From positions 479,560 to 543,559 of the forward strand of contig JAHLKD010000022.1 in the NCBI GenBank assembly GCA_025526935.1: 64,000 nucleotides of DNA, in the 5' to 3' direction. The DNA is from Cladochytrium replicatum. Lineage: Eukaryota; Chytridiomycota; Chytridiomycetes; Cladochytriales; Cladochytriaceae. Position numbers and translations under genes: made by a program. Below the pieces are notes generated by a model. It had not been told where the DNA came from and made no database searches. It was given only the letters and a program-made list of their open reading frames with translations. Of the stretch, positions 46,430 to 57,712 are shown in pieces. Every line of letters begins with the position of its first letter. Positions within the stretch are counted from its first letter, which is position 1.

Positions 46430-47800
46430 TTTCGTTAAAAATCTTCATTTACTCACCGGATCTGGCAGGTATTGCCAGGTCGCTTGGACTGTTGGACACC
46501 GTCCCCAAGGGACAACAGACATTGAATTTTGGCTCACTGGAGAAGGAGCAAGACTTTGTGTGTTCAATCCAGACGTAGCGTGGCGATCGATTTTGGACTG
46601 GATTGCTGCAGACAATCAGCAACGAGTTCTTTATCAGCATGCTGAAGACTTTTCAGCCAAACTATACACCGAAGACGGCAAAAGCAGTGAAGCAAAAGAG
46701 ATGGATCTTTACGATAGGCAGAGGAGCTTGTCTGATTGTTGGTTCGCTTTCAAAAGTATCAATAACAGCTGACTGTTGGACATCGAAGAACCAGATTTCT
46801 TTTCTTGGAATTACTGCCCACTTCATCACAAAAGAATGGGAGCCGCAGGACTTGCTGCAGCAGATGATTCCGATGGCAGGAAATCATGAAGGCGTCGCCA
46901 TGGCTAATCAGCTTGTCACGTGTGTGGATGAATTTGGCATGCTATCGGGTGAACGCTTATTGTGCATTACAACCGACAACGGTTCAAACAACTTTGTGCT
47001 AAGCTGGAGACGCTATTGGAAGATAGGGATATTGCGTGGTCTGCAGAAACTCAACACATGTAGTGTATGGCACACATTATCAATCTTGCAGCAAAGGATT
47101 TCATCGATACATTCGGGCCTGCAGGGGACACAGTCGCACATGTCGATAACTCTGGCGCTAATGTCATAAACCTTCTTCGACGGCTAGTCAGAGGAATCCG
47201 GTTTTCCCCAAAATGACCGCGAAGCTCATTTATTGATTCGTGCCGATTTGTGAAACTGGTTCCTCTATTATCAATTATCAATGTGACAACTTGCTGGAAT
47301 AGCTCGTTCTATATGGTCAAATGAGCCTTACAGCTACGAGAGATTTGAGTGTTTTGGAGGTTATATCAAAGGCAATCGAGGGGTCTAGATATCCAACACT
47401 TCCACTTGTTATTCCATTTTAAAACAATCTTATTGATCAACTGGAGGACCTAGAGGAGGCAGAATTGGATGAAACTTTCACCAAAGCATTTTGAAATGCA
47501 CTAGATAAGCTGAGAATATATAACTCAATTGCTAAAGGCTCATGTTTAGCAGTTGCTACATCATTATTATCGATTTTCAAAAGCTTGGGAGAAAGATATA
47601 GGAAGGGATCAGGTCACCCTAGTGCGGAAAGTCTGGGAGGAATTGTATAAGTCACGGAAAATCAAGAACAGTGGTGCCGATGTTTTTGGAAACACACCAG
47701 AACGTCGACATGATTCGAGCAGAGCTTCCAGTGATAGACAAAAAAACCGGACTCTGAACGCCTGAGAGCCATTAGATTTGTTTTCATCTGGCAAGAAGAG
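46430..47800 (+). pseudogene. hAT-family transposase relic
   Basis: Classic hAT text is split over frames: FNPDVAWRSILDWIAADNQ, ISNEFFISMLKTFQPNYTP, VSITADCWTSKNQISFLGIT followed by AHFITKEWEPQDLL, GNHEGVAMANQLV, LCITTDNGSNN (catalytic DD[E] core region) and KLVPLLSIIN. Several frameshifts and stops follow (for example after LQLREI and in ETFTKAF). The C-terminal dimerisation domain is not clearly present. It cannot encode an active transposase. Confidence 0.85.
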
Positions 47801-47951
47801 ATTCCTGAGGAAAAAGATGAACTGGATTCGCTATCTTGGCGATCACGTACTCCGCGGTATTGATTCTGATGGGAAGCTAATCAATATTATGGACTAGTGG
47901 AAGACTGTTGGAAGTGTGAACTTTCCAGCCCTAAGCCAGATGGAAATGGAC

Positions 47952-48580
47952 TAGTTGAGAAAGTGTCTGCCTGGACAGAATCCTAATTTGTAGAGAGGGT
48001 AGTTGTATTTGGTAGGAGATCAGTGAAGTACCGTCAATGAGTTGAGAAAGTGTCCGGGTGGACAGAATCTTATTGCTACATTGATAGAGAGGTTAGTTGT
48101 ACTTGATAGAGACAACTGAGTACCATCAATGAGTTGGGAAAGTGTCCAGGTGGACAGAATCCTATTGTGAGTAGCATTTGTGGAGAGGTTGGTTGTACTT
48201 GATAGAGATCACTGAAGTACAATCAATGAGTTGAGAAAGTGTCTGGGTGGACAGAATCCTATTGCTAGTAACATTGATAGAGAGGTTAGTTGTACTTGAT
48301 AGAGATCACTGAAGTACCGTCAATGAGTTGAGAAAGTGTCCAGGTGGACAGAATCTTATTGCTAGTAGCAATATTAGAGAGGTTGAGTGTACTTGATAGA
48401 GATCACTGAAGTATCGTCAACGAGTTGAGAAAGTGTCCGGTGGACAGAATCCTATTGCTAGTAGTATTTGTAGAGAGGTTAGCTGTACCTGATAGAGATT
48501 ACTGAAGTACCATTAATGACTTGAGAAAGTGTCCTGGTGGACAGAATCTGGGAGACTGAGTGTCACTGTGTCTGGGTAGA
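47952..48580. repeat. 92-97-bp minisatellite, about seven copies
   Basis: Head-to-tail units begin GAGTTGAGAAAGTGTCCGGG or close variants and contain TGGACAGAATCCTATTGCTA and TTAGTTGTACTTGATAGAGA. Full units measure about 92-97 bp, the first unit is diverged and the last is partial. Each unit carries the dyad TGTCC-N4-GGACA. Confidence 0.93.
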
Positions 48581-48726
48581 CAGTTTCTTCCCTAGCTTAT
48601 TATTACTTTTCAAATTGGGTAGAAAAGTATAGGTATAGTGTCAGGGAAGTATTATAGCATACTTCCTTTAACATTCGGGCAAAGACGCCAGGCCTGTATC
48701 TTCCCACAACAAACTTTACCAACACC

Positions 48727-49173
48727 ATGCCTGGAACTACAAAGAAGCGAGCTTTGAAACAATCCAAACTATCATCTGAAATAGAATCAAGTGCAGAACC
48801 AGTGACTGCACCTGAAACATCTCTGGGATCAGGTTCTGAAGTGGAAGAAGCAGAAGTAGGCCGTGATGTGAAATCGACAGATGTCAAATCGACTGCTCCT
48901 TCAAGCAAAGCGGCGCGACGTAGTACTAAAGGGGATGCTGACTATTTACTAATCGACAGACTCTGTCCTGCTTCAGACATACTACTTTGGTATCGAAAAT
49001 TCAAAGCAAGCGGCCACAGCTATGACGCAGAGCACTTCATCAGCAAATGTCAAACAAATTGTGATGAATGCGACCCAAGATTTGTTCTTCTAGGCTTGAT
49101 CGACCGACACAACTCTGACAGCAAGCCAGTTCGTCAAGCCCTGAATGAAATTCACAACACATGCAGTGGATGA
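48727..49173 (+). CDS. Orphan 148-aa ORF in transposon territory
   Basis: Starts MPGTTKKRALKQSKLSSEIE, with an acidic/Ser N-terminal half and a C-terminal half containing LLWYRKFKASGHSYDAEHF and CQTNCDECDPRFVLLGLID. It could be an accessory ORF of a DNA transposon or a fragment of a longer one. The family is not recognised. It sits between the minisatellite and a further decayed ORF. Confidence 0.35.
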   Translation: MPGTTKKRALKQSKLSSEIESSAEPVTAPETSLGSGSEVEEAEVGRDVKSTDVKSTAPSSKAARRSTKGDADYLLIDRLCPASDILLWYRKFKASGHSYDAEHFISKCQTNCDECDPRFVLLGLIDRHNSDSKPVRQALNEIHNTCSG

Positions 49174-49699
49174 AAGGAGTTCATAACAGCAGCAAACGCC
49201 TATTGTATGGAGTGCTTGAAAGGAAACAACATTTCTGGACTTTTACAGGCGGCAGGGACACAAGTACGGCATTTACAGAGGAATGCCTGTCACTGCAAAG
49301 GTTGACAAGTTCCAAGCGACCTGTTAAGAGCTAGCATATCAGACTGTTCGATATATGGGTTATCCTTTGGGTTGTCTTTTTTCTCTTTGATCTGAGAGTT
49401 TTTTTGTCAATCCCTCTTCGTTCTTATTTATGAACTTCTATTTCATGTAATTATTTCCATGTTTGGCAGGTTCTGTGCAGAGTGATGTGGCATTTACTGG
49501 GGAATGTGGTGTGGCTTGGTCCTTTGAGTTGATGTGACCAATGTCTTTGACCACAGGTATGCCCACAGGCACTGTTCACTTGAATATAGGAGTTGATGTG
49601 ACCAATGTCTTTGACCACAGCATTCCCTGGTTGCCTGACCAGCTTGGGTGTAGTGTACAGCCTGTCTGATTATTAGGCATATACACACACCTGGGAGAA

Positions 49700-50698
49700 C
49701 AGGCTGTTGAACATGACAAAAGATCTTGAAGATGGCAATGAACAAGAGAGAAGGACTCGCATCGCAGCAGAAGTGCGAGAGAAGGCTCTCATTGATGAAT
49801 TGGGCAGGGCGGAGGTGCATTGATTCAGCAGGGCGAGCACGAAGATCTAGCAAGATTCAGGGAGATCACTGCTGCAATGGAAAGGGAGAAGCAGGTGGCG
49901 TTCCAGGAGATTTCATAATGGAAGTCACGTGTGATTTGCTGCTCTGAAACGACAGGCAGGTCATTCAGAAGCTGCTACACCTGCAGCGCCAACATCAACG
50001 GGCAGCCCAATAAGCATCTTGTCAGCTATCAAGGGGATTGGTAGAATTCCGAAGGTACAACAAACCAGTTCTCCAACCAGTTCCCTTGCATCGCTTAGCC
50101 TGCAGCAGCACCGTCGTACGGCTATCGTTTTGGTGAAAGAGGTCATCCAGGGCATCTGCTTCCAGATGCATAAGATCAATGAGGTTATTCCTGACCTTAA
50201 ATTGCTGTCTCTTCCACCATCAATCAAGTTTGTCAGCGTTAACTACGAAGGTCTCTCCCGAAATGAGTTCTTACGGCCCATATTTGTTGAATCTGACAAA
50301 GGCTCAAGCCGAACATCAACTTCAGTAGCAGTGCTCAGAGTGGCCTTACTCTTCTTATTCTGCACATTTTGCTCGGAAACTGGATACGGCACAACAATTC
50401 CCTAAATATGTCTGCCACTATCTATTGCATGTTCAGAGCATTAGTGGATGCATATCCTTCTGAGTGGCTAAGGTTCTGGACGGTATACATCCGGCATCTG
50501 TCATCCATCACGCTCCCTGAGGTGGATTGGAATCCTTGGAAGACAGATTTAGCCACGGATTTCATGCTTTCAACTGACGACATTGATCAGTTCATCAGGA
50601 CTGGGTTGGCGAAGGACGTAACCAGTGGTGGATGGGACTCTGATGATATGAATCACATACAGAAGCTGATTTGGGCTGTTCCACCCAGCAACTTGTGA
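49700..50698 (+). pseudogene. Decayed orphan ORF(s) of probable transposon origin
   Basis: Three frame-shifted pieces can be read in order: EQERRTRIAAEVREKALIDE; then ILSAIKGIGRIPKVQQTSSP with IVLVKEVIQGICFQMHKINE and SIKFVSVNYEGLSRNEFL; then NMSATIYCMFRALVDAYPSE with DIDQFIRTGLAKDVTSGGWD and LIWAVPPSNL before TGA at 50698. No family is recognised. Confidence 0.45.
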
Positions 50699-50830
50699 TT
50701 GTTCGGTGGAGTTGTGTTCATCTTTACGATAGTGTTTGCAAAAAACACACTGTCCACACAGACACAAAGTGTTCATGTAAAAATCACAGGTGTTCTAACT
50801 CAAGTTCAATCACTCCTGGGCCGCAAAAAC

Positions 50831-50960
50831 CTGGAGGGTCAGGGTCGGGTACGGGTTTCAACCACTTCAGGTCCAGGTATTCCCTTCGTACACGTCAGTA
50901 ACCTCGCAGGTGCCTGAACAAACACGACCTGCCACCAAAACCCTGGACCCGACCGGACCA
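50831..50960. repeat. GGGTC-rich foldback, possible right hAT terminus or MITE
   Basis: Begins GAGGGTCAGGGTCGGGTACG and ends CCTGGACCCGACCGGACC. It resembles the unit at 45,962-46,114. Confidence 0.6.
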
Positions 50961-50983
50961 CCTGAACCTTATTGCTCAGGTGA

Positions 50984-51125
50984 ATGAACAGACCCAGAAC
51001 GATGCTGCCCAGGGTCAAAAAGATCAACAGGCACCTCATCACCTGGAAAAATGTCTTTGCGGAGCTTGTCAGCACAGTCAGAAGTACAAACAAAGTCTGC
51101 AATGTTACGCCTGGTAAAACTAACA
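50984..51125 (-). mobile_element. LINE-A ORF1 fragment
   Basis: Near-identical to part of LINE-A ORF1 at about 56,447-56,590, including the complement of gacccagaacgatgctgccc and of gcggagcttgtcagcacagt. Both ends are truncated. Confidence 0.85.
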
Positions 51126-51178
51126 AGGTGAATCCAAGCGGAAATTAGTTAATTATATAATATATAACAATACGAAGA

Positions 51179-52682
51179 TTTTTTTTGAACTTCATAATAT
51201 GTATTTATTGTCCAACCAATACATATCACGCGCCGGCGCAAAATCCAAATGCAAGTGTAAAAATACACATAAATTGGCAGCACATGGGGAGCCGTGCGAG
51301 CCGTAGGAAAAGTAAAATGTTTCAAAACACTAAGGCATATCCAAATCAACAAAAGCAGACAATATAGAATCAGGAGCTGGAGACAAAACTAGGTCATACC
51401 CAAGACAGTTTGACCAAATGCGGTTAAGTGCACGAAGAACAAGAACCCACTGGGGAAAAGCAGGGGAAGGATAAAAAGGCCGTGGTGAAAGCATATCAAT
51501 TGCAATGTCAAGAGATAGGCAGGGATCGTCAGGCAGGCCCAAATCAAAACTAGCAGACAAACTAACACGCAAATGTAGACACACAGAGACATGGGCACGT
51601 GACACTTCAGGGGCATCATGACAGTTCCTACAATAAGGTCGGGGGTTTGGAAACAGGCGGCCAAGCCGATATAGCAGGAACAAACGAAGACATACTGTTG
51701 GGAGATGTTGGTGTGGGGGTAGCAACAAAGGGTGGCGAAGTTTCAAATTGCGGACAGGGGCAAACGAAACTGCAATTGGTCCATTATGCGCAACAGCTAA
51801 AGACTGAAAATGCAACATCAACGGATGAAGTGGGGGCACAACAGGCATAGGAACAATGAGATCATTGTGACAAGCAGAAAAATAAGGAGATGAACCATAA
51901 CCGACTGGAGATGACCGATAGAATTGCAACACAGCAGCTGGTAACAGAGGGCTGGAATCACTAGACCAGCGAGCAAACATACGTGCCTGAAGGTATTTCA
52001 GCCTGAACTCAAAAGTAGGAATTTGCGCTAACAGCAACAAACCAACACGCGAAGTGGTATGGGCTAGCGAAAACAGACGACACAGTGCATGTTAACAAAA
52101 ACGCTCGAGTACCTGAAGCTGAGCAGTGGAAGGCCGAATAAGTGCTAAACCAAACTCAAGTGAAGGTCTAATAAAAGACAAAAACAACAACCTGGCAACA
52201 CGAGGAGTAGACCCACCAAAGTACGAGACATAAGGTGCAAAAAGATACAATGAGGCACGAGCTTTCTCTAAGCGATGATCAATAGTTGCAGCAAGATCAA
52301 ACCCTTCAATAGTAAAATAGTGACCAAGGTATCTAAATGAGACCTCTACAGGGAGGGCAGAGCCATGAAGCTTCAAGGGGGTGGGTAACCGTTGAGAAGA
52401 TAACACAGCACACTTTGAAGGTGAAAACACAAAATGAGAAGCTAAAGCAAAATCTTCACAAATTTTCAATGCACGTTGGCTTGCTCAGGGTGGCAGAAAA
52501 CAAAGCTATGTCATCAGCAAAAAACAACGAATTGAAAACAGGAGTGTTATAAGAAAACCTAGCAAGATGAGAGGCTTCACGACGAAGGAGCTGTGCTAAA
52601 GGATTGATGAAAACTGAGTACAAAAACGGAGACAAAACAGAACCTTGAAAAAGACCTTGTGGAAGCGAAAACAAATCAGAAG
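51179..52682 (-). mobile_element. LINE-B, 3' half (RT palm onward), 5'-truncated
   Basis: Read on this strand, the copy starts in SDLFSLPQGLFQGSVLSPFL, followed by the RT catalytic FFADDIALFS. It continues through thumb and C-terminal parts (SFRYLGHYF, FIRPSLEFGLAL), frameshifts between 52,030 and 52,100, a CxxC-H-C knuckle (YCRNCHDAPEVSRAHVSVC) and the 3' tail with the GAGCCGTGCGAGCCGTAGG complement, ending in poly-A. It is disabled by truncation and frameshifts. Confidence 0.88.
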
Positions 52683-52950
52683 ATAGGTTTTTTTATAGGT
52701 TTTTTTATAGGTTTTTTTTTATTTTTTTTAACCATATTATTATTTATTTTGCACATACAATGCATAACAAAAAACAACACCCAAAGTGCCTTACAAGATG
52801 GTCATGGACCAGCACATAGGGAAGCGCGCGCAGCTAAGGAAAAGCAACAAAGCAAAACAGAGAATGTAAACTCAAACCTGTGGCTACCCGTCAGATACTG
52901 CTAAGGTGCCAAAAAAACAGGTGAGCAATAAATAATGAAAAAAGAAACCG

Positions 52951-55900
52951 TTAAAGATCCACAAATGCAGGGCCAAAGAGGGAGTCTGGAGGAGAAACTT
53001 CTAATGGCAGACCCATACAGTGAAGCCAAATCTTATGGAGACAACGAAAAACTAGATACCACGGTGCAAGATTCGCTGGGTTGACAATGCGAAGTGGACG
53101 AAGGCTATCAATTGCAACGTCAAGCGGAAGTTGTAAAACAGGAACAGGAACAGGAGGCAACAATAGGTCAAGACGCAAACATTCTGAAACATGAGATCTG
53201 GAGAGAGTTGCAGTGCGGCAGCGACAACACTGCTTGCGGGGGTGATAAAACAAACGTCCAAGGCGATACTGCAGAAGCCTCAAGATTGACGAAATAGGGA
53301 AGCATGGAGGAGCAATTGCTAGCGCATGAGGGTGTGCAGATGCGAGGGGAGCAAAGCTAGCAGCTATAGAACCATAGGCAGATGAGGCTACTTGGTGAAA
53401 GTGATTTGCGATAACATCAGAAGGTTTGTGAACTACAACATTTGCAGCCGGGAAGAGGAAGTGATTGTTGAAAGGGACAGGAGAACAACGAAAGTGCTTT
53501 CCCTGGTGAAGAAAGAATGACAACATAGAGTGAACCATATCAGGGGCATCATCATCCAGCCAACGTTGAAACATCTGAAACTGCAGATATTGAAGCCGAA
53601 ACTGAAGGTCAGGAAACTTAAAAAACAGTAAAACCCCAGCAATTGAAGTGGAAAATGAAAGGTGAAGAAATCGACACAAACATTGGTGAATAAAAGTCTG
53701 AACTGGTTTGCAAACAGCAACAGAGGGAAGAATAAAATATAAACCAAATTCAAGCGTAGGTCGAATAATAGACAAAAACAAATGACGAACCACAACCAGA
53801 GAATGAGAACCAAACATCCTTGAAGAAGAAAGCAAAGCAAAAGAAGCTGCGCGCGCTTTGGCAAGTCGATGGGAAATAGTCAGTGAAACATCAAATCCAG
53901 TATCTCCAAAAAAGCAACCCAGATAACGAAATGAAGGCTTGACAGGCAGAGTTTGACCATGAAGAAGCAAAGGCAAATTAGCAGGAATAGGAATTTTTGT
54001 GAGAATCACAGACTTCAAAGGAGCAAAAGAAAAACCACGAGCTTGGGCAAACTGGTCACAAACAGAGAGAAGAACCTGCATAGCATCCAAAGTAAGTGCA
54101 AACAACCCCAAATCATCTGCAAATAAAAAAGAATTATATCGTGGTTTGGCAGGATGAAAGAGTGTTATAGGTGGGGCAAATGGTCGGAGGAGCCCAGGTA
54201 GAGGATCAAGAAAAGTGATATAGAGAAGTGGACTGAGAACAGAACCTTGAAACAAACCTCTAAACAAATCAAAAGCATCTGAAAAACAATTTGCAACAAC
54301 CACTCTGGAAGAACAAAAATCAAACAGAGACTTCAAAACAAAAACAAATGGCAACGGTACTCCCCTAGAAAGAAGCTCAGCCCAAAGAATTGCACAATTT
54401 GTGGTGTCATAAGCTGCTTGAATATCTAAAAAACCAGCAACCCAAGGAACCTTGGCATTAGACGCACGGGAGATACATGCCTGAAGACCAAAAACACATT
54501 CCATTCCCGAGCGGTGTGACTGAAATCCCGCTTGGGCAGCATCAAGTGGGCGTTGAGACGTGATAGCAGAATAAAGATGTGGCAACAAAGCTCGCTCAAA
54601 AATTTTTCGGGCAACACACGAAAGAGTAATGGGGCGACAATTAGTAATGTCACCAAGCGTACCACGTTGCTTCCAAACTGGGTGCAAAAGCCCAAGATTC
54701 CATGAAGTGGGTGTAAGACTACTGTGAAAAATGGACTGAGAAAGTTGCAAGAACAATGGAGCAAGAATAGCTGAAATTGGGCGATAAAGTTCTGCAGGCA
54801 GACGATCATGACCCGGGGCAGACTCCAAAGGGCAGTCCCTAATAGCTAGAACAAAAGCTTCAACATCCAATGGCAGCTGAAAATCACACAGGACAATTGA
54901 AGGTGAAACTGGGTCAGCAGCCTGAGCATTGTAGACCCTAGCAAAATGATCAGCATATTTGGCTAAAGACTGAGGATCAAAATCTAAACCATTAGCTGAA
55001 GTACGAAAGTTAGCACAGCGCCGAGCATAAGACACATGTTTCAGAAGAGAAGGCACTGATGAAGAACTAGGGTCATCAAAAAAATTTGCTTTTGTCTTAC
55101 GCCTGTGTGATCTCAGAGCTGATTTGAATGCTTTGTGACTATCACGTTGGCGAGTTCTTAGAAAAGGAAGAAGAGGGTCAGAAGAATTGTGGTGCAAGAG
55201 GGAATAATAGTCACGGAATGCTGAACAAGCCTTACTACGCAACAAAGCAATCTCAGGGGGCAAAGGAGTGGTCGCTGGTGCTCTACGACGAGTGTTTGGG
55301 GTCCCAATGTCAGAACTGCTGCTGCCTCAACAAAATCAACTATAATTTGAAATGCGGAATCAATTGCTCCCTGGGCCACTGCACGAGAAAGAGAAGTCCC
55401 CACAGGGACCTGAAGTGGTTCCAATGCTGCTGTTAGCGCCTCTGATGTTGGAGGAAGCAGAATCTTAGCAGTTTCTCTGTGCGACTTACGAATAACTTCA
55501 TCCTTTAACAATCGGAGATTCCAAGAAGGTAGAGGAGGAGGCACAGTGGCCTGAGGATCTGGGCCAGCTAAAGAAAATGAACAGGTCACTGCAAAATGGT
55601 CTGAAGGATGGGGAGCCATAGACTGGGGTTGATCATGCACTAAATAAGAGGAAGCTGTCACATAAGTAGAAGCAAAAAACAAATCAATAATTGAACTCCC
55701 TAAGTGGGAACGAAAAGTTGGGCGACGAGCTGAAGAAGAAGCTGGGACAACCAATGAAAGTGAGTGGGCTGTAAAAAAAGGAAGAAGTGCTCTGGCACGG
55801 GCATTAGTAACATGATCACCAGTGCTCTGAGTTCTAAAATTGAAGTCACCCATCAAAACTACTGGTGTATCCGAATTCGAAACAAATTGAGGAAAATCAG

Positions 55901-56261
55901 ATAATGCACCCAAACAGTCTTCCGCAGTCCAACGTGGGGGAAAATAAAATCCACCAATCACGACCTGACGAAACCTAAACCACAAACCAAACCCAGAAGG
56001 AACTGATGCAATCAACCTAAATTGATAAGTACTGCAACGATGTGGGTTAATAAGAAGAGCAACACCAGATGCCAAAGGAGCGTCTGGTGGAGGACGAGAA
56101 TCAAACAACAAATACTCAGAAGAAACACTGTCTAAAGTTAACTGATGAGTTTCTGTTAAAACTAAAAAATCAAGCTGATGAGTAACAAGCCAAGCAAGTA
56201 AATCTGAAAAATCCAGAGGCAAACCTCTACAGTTGAAGGTTCCAGAACGAAAGGTCCACAT
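52951..56261 (-). pseudogene. LINE-A ORF2 (endonuclease-reverse transcriptase) with one frameshift
   Basis: The first reading frame (56261..55158) encodes the APE endonuclease: GTFNCRGLPLDFSDLL, LTETHQLTL, LMGDFNFRTQST and APHPSDHFAVTCS (catalytic Glu, Asp, Asp-His). The text passes into the second frame near 55,290. The RT frame then runs to 52951: SAPGHDRLPAELYRP, CRPITLSCVARKIFERAL, VAGFLDIQAAYDTTNCA, GLFQGSVLSPLLY, FLFADDLGLFAL (FADD), SFRYLGCFF, then CCRCRTATLSRSHVSECL. Compared with LINE-B, a single 1-nt indel explains the shift. No slippery heptamer in the right phase is present, so programmed frameshifting is unlikely. Confidence 0.88.
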
Positions 56262-56263
56262 TA
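56259..56263 (-). promoter_or_regulatory. TAATG stop-start overlap joining LINE-A ORF1 and ORF2
   Basis: On the minus strand the text reads CGCAATTAATGTGGACC: TAA ends ORF1 and the ATG sharing its last A opens ORF2 (MWTFR). This UAAUG arrangement is known to support termination-reinitiation in the silkworm LINE SART1. Confidence 0.9.
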
Positions 56264-57550
56264 ATTGCGAGATGTAGGTTCAGAACGCGAAGAACGGGCT
56301 AAAGAAACAGTAGCTTCAAAGTCTGCAGCAGGAAGATTAGAACGAAGATAATGAAAAACTGCAGGATCATGAGTAATTCGCAAGAGGTGAGCAAATCTTT
56401 TGTGAACAGCCTTTGCTACAGCAACTTGACGTTGCTCAAGTGATTGAACAGACCCAGAACGAAGCTGCCCAGGGTCAAAAAGATCAACGGGGACCTCATC
56501 ACCTGGAAAAATGTCCTTGCGGAGCTTGTCAGCACAGTCAGAAGTACAAATAAACTCAGCAGTGTTACGCCCAATAAAACTAATATGGCGAATGTCACGC
56601 GAAAATTGAGGGTTTCCAGAAATTCGATTAATCAGAGTGCGGAGTTGATTAAGTGGCTGACGACTAATTTCCTTAAACCTCACAGTAGCAAAACCAGCAG
56701 CACAATCACGAACAGGCTGAGGAGGATTGATCAAAATTGGTGACTCAGCCGGGTAATCAATCACCAATCTGGGTGGCCGTAGTGATATGCGAGATAGGGG
56801 TTCCACTCCAGCAACCACTGAGCGATAAAGGGTGGGTTGAGCATCAGCTTCGGCAGCTTCAATACGAACAATAGCATTTGATGCACGAGAGGCAAATTTT
56901 GCAGTGCTGAAAGGCCCAGGATTGCGAGTAGCAGGGGCAGGTGGCGGTCGGCTAGCACTCGCAACTTGAGCATAGGAAGGCACGGCAGAGACAGCAGCAG
57001 GAGGGCAGCTGATAGTTTCAACCAACGGAACTACAGCAATAGTCAATGCAGCAAAGAAGGCAGCCTCAGTTTCTGGTTCCAATACTGGGAGAAATTGCAT
57101 TGCACGAGTGAAAGCAGACATCACTAATGGATGAGATCCAGAAGTTTGAGCAGGGGCCAGCATATGCAGAGCATCCAAGAATCGGTCACGAGGAGTGGGC
57201 AAGGGAGAGGTAGCATGATCAGCTGCAGAGGCATTCTTCTCGACCCTGGCACGAGAGGCAGGTCGGCCAGTCGGGGGTGATTTTGAGGTTCGACGTTTCC
57301 CTTTGGGATCAGCATCAGCAATGGTAAGTGACATTTCGACTGTATCATTCATGTGAACATCAACGATACTTGCGGGGGATCTTCCTCTAATTCCAGGCGG
57401 TTCTGAAGTGGATGATGGTTGGTCACGTGATTGGTGGTCACGTGATTTGCGAGGAGAATTCACTTCATCTGCCCACAGAAAATTTTCTCCATCAAAGTTG
57501 CTGGGCTGAGAGTCAGGAATAATTTCCTGAGGGGCGCGAGGGTGGGACAC
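56261..57550 (-). CDS. LINE-A ORF1 (gag-like RNA-binding protein)
   Basis: An uninterrupted 429-aa frame starting MSHPRAPQEIIPDSQPSNFD. The N-terminal half is hydrophilic with basic patches (KGKRRTSKSPPTGR). The C-terminal half holds a conserved region shared with LINE-C ORF1: CAAGFATVRFKEISRQPLNQ, IRHISFIGRNTAEFICTS, DKLRKDIFPGDEVPVDLFD and VAKAVHKRFAHLLR. In other LINEs ORF1 packages element RNA; that role is inferred. No zinc knuckle is seen. Its stop overlaps the ORF2 start. Confidence 0.88.
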   Translation of the reverse strand: MSHPRAPQEIIPDSQPSNFDGENFLWADEVNSPRKSRDHQSRDQPSSTSEPPGIRGRSPASIVDVHMNDTVEMSLTIADADPKGKRRTSKSPPTGRPASRARVEKNASAADHATSPLPTPRDRFLDALHMLAPAQTSGSHPLVMSAFTRAMQFLPVLEPETEAAFFAALTIAVVPLVETISCPPAAVSAVPSYAQVASASRPPPAPATRNPGPFSTAKFASRASNAIVRIEAAEADAQPTLYRSVVAGVEPLSRISLRPPRLVIDYPAESPILINPPQPVRDCAAGFATVRFKEISRQPLNQLRTLINRISGNPQFSRDIRHISFIGRNTAEFICTSDCADKLRKDIFPGDEVPVDLFDPGQLRSGSVQSLEQRQVAVAKAVHKRFAHLLRITHDPAVFHYLRSNLPAADFEATVSLARSSRSEPTSRN

Positions 57551-57643
57551 AGAGGGAGCACGGGAGCGAGCACGGCCAGAAGCGATGAAATTTTGGAGGG
57601 GGGTACGGCGGGCGGCGCGGCATGCGGCGCGTCAGGCGGCATT

Positions 57644-57712
57644 GAGTGTGAGAGAGTGTGAGAGAGAGAGAGTGAGAGAGAGAGAGAGAGTGAGAGAGAG
57701 AGTGTGTGTGTG
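57644..57712. repeat. (GA)n/(GT)n microsatellite between LINE-A and LINE-B
   Basis: About 70 bp of gagaga runs interspersed with gtgtg, directly between the LINE-A 5' end and the poly-T of the neighbouring LINE-B. Confidence 0.92.

Larger units (their letters stand above)
52690..57643 (-). mobile_element. LINE-A, near full-length non-LTR retrotransposon
   Basis: About 4.9 kb with 5' leader, ORF1, ORF2 and a ~250-bp 3' UTR ending in an A-rich tail with repeated CCTATAAAAAAA units. ORF1 and ORF2 overlap by one base (TAATG). ORF2 carries an APE-type endonuclease, a reverse transcriptase and a C-terminal CCHC-like knuckle; no RNase H domain is evident. It is interrupted only by one frameshift between endonuclease and RT. 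At its right end it meets a GA/GT microsatellite. Confidence 0.92.

Noticed and set aside
47952-48580. CRISPR-like array
   Set aside because: Eukaryotic context, units of 92-97 bp repeated along their whole length, no constant-repeat/variable-spacer pattern.
55280-55300. Programmed -1 frameshift between LINE-A endonuclease and RT
   Set aside because: CCCAAAC is present but in the wrong phase for the upstream frame, and LINE-B appears continuous at this point; a 1-nt mutation is simpler.
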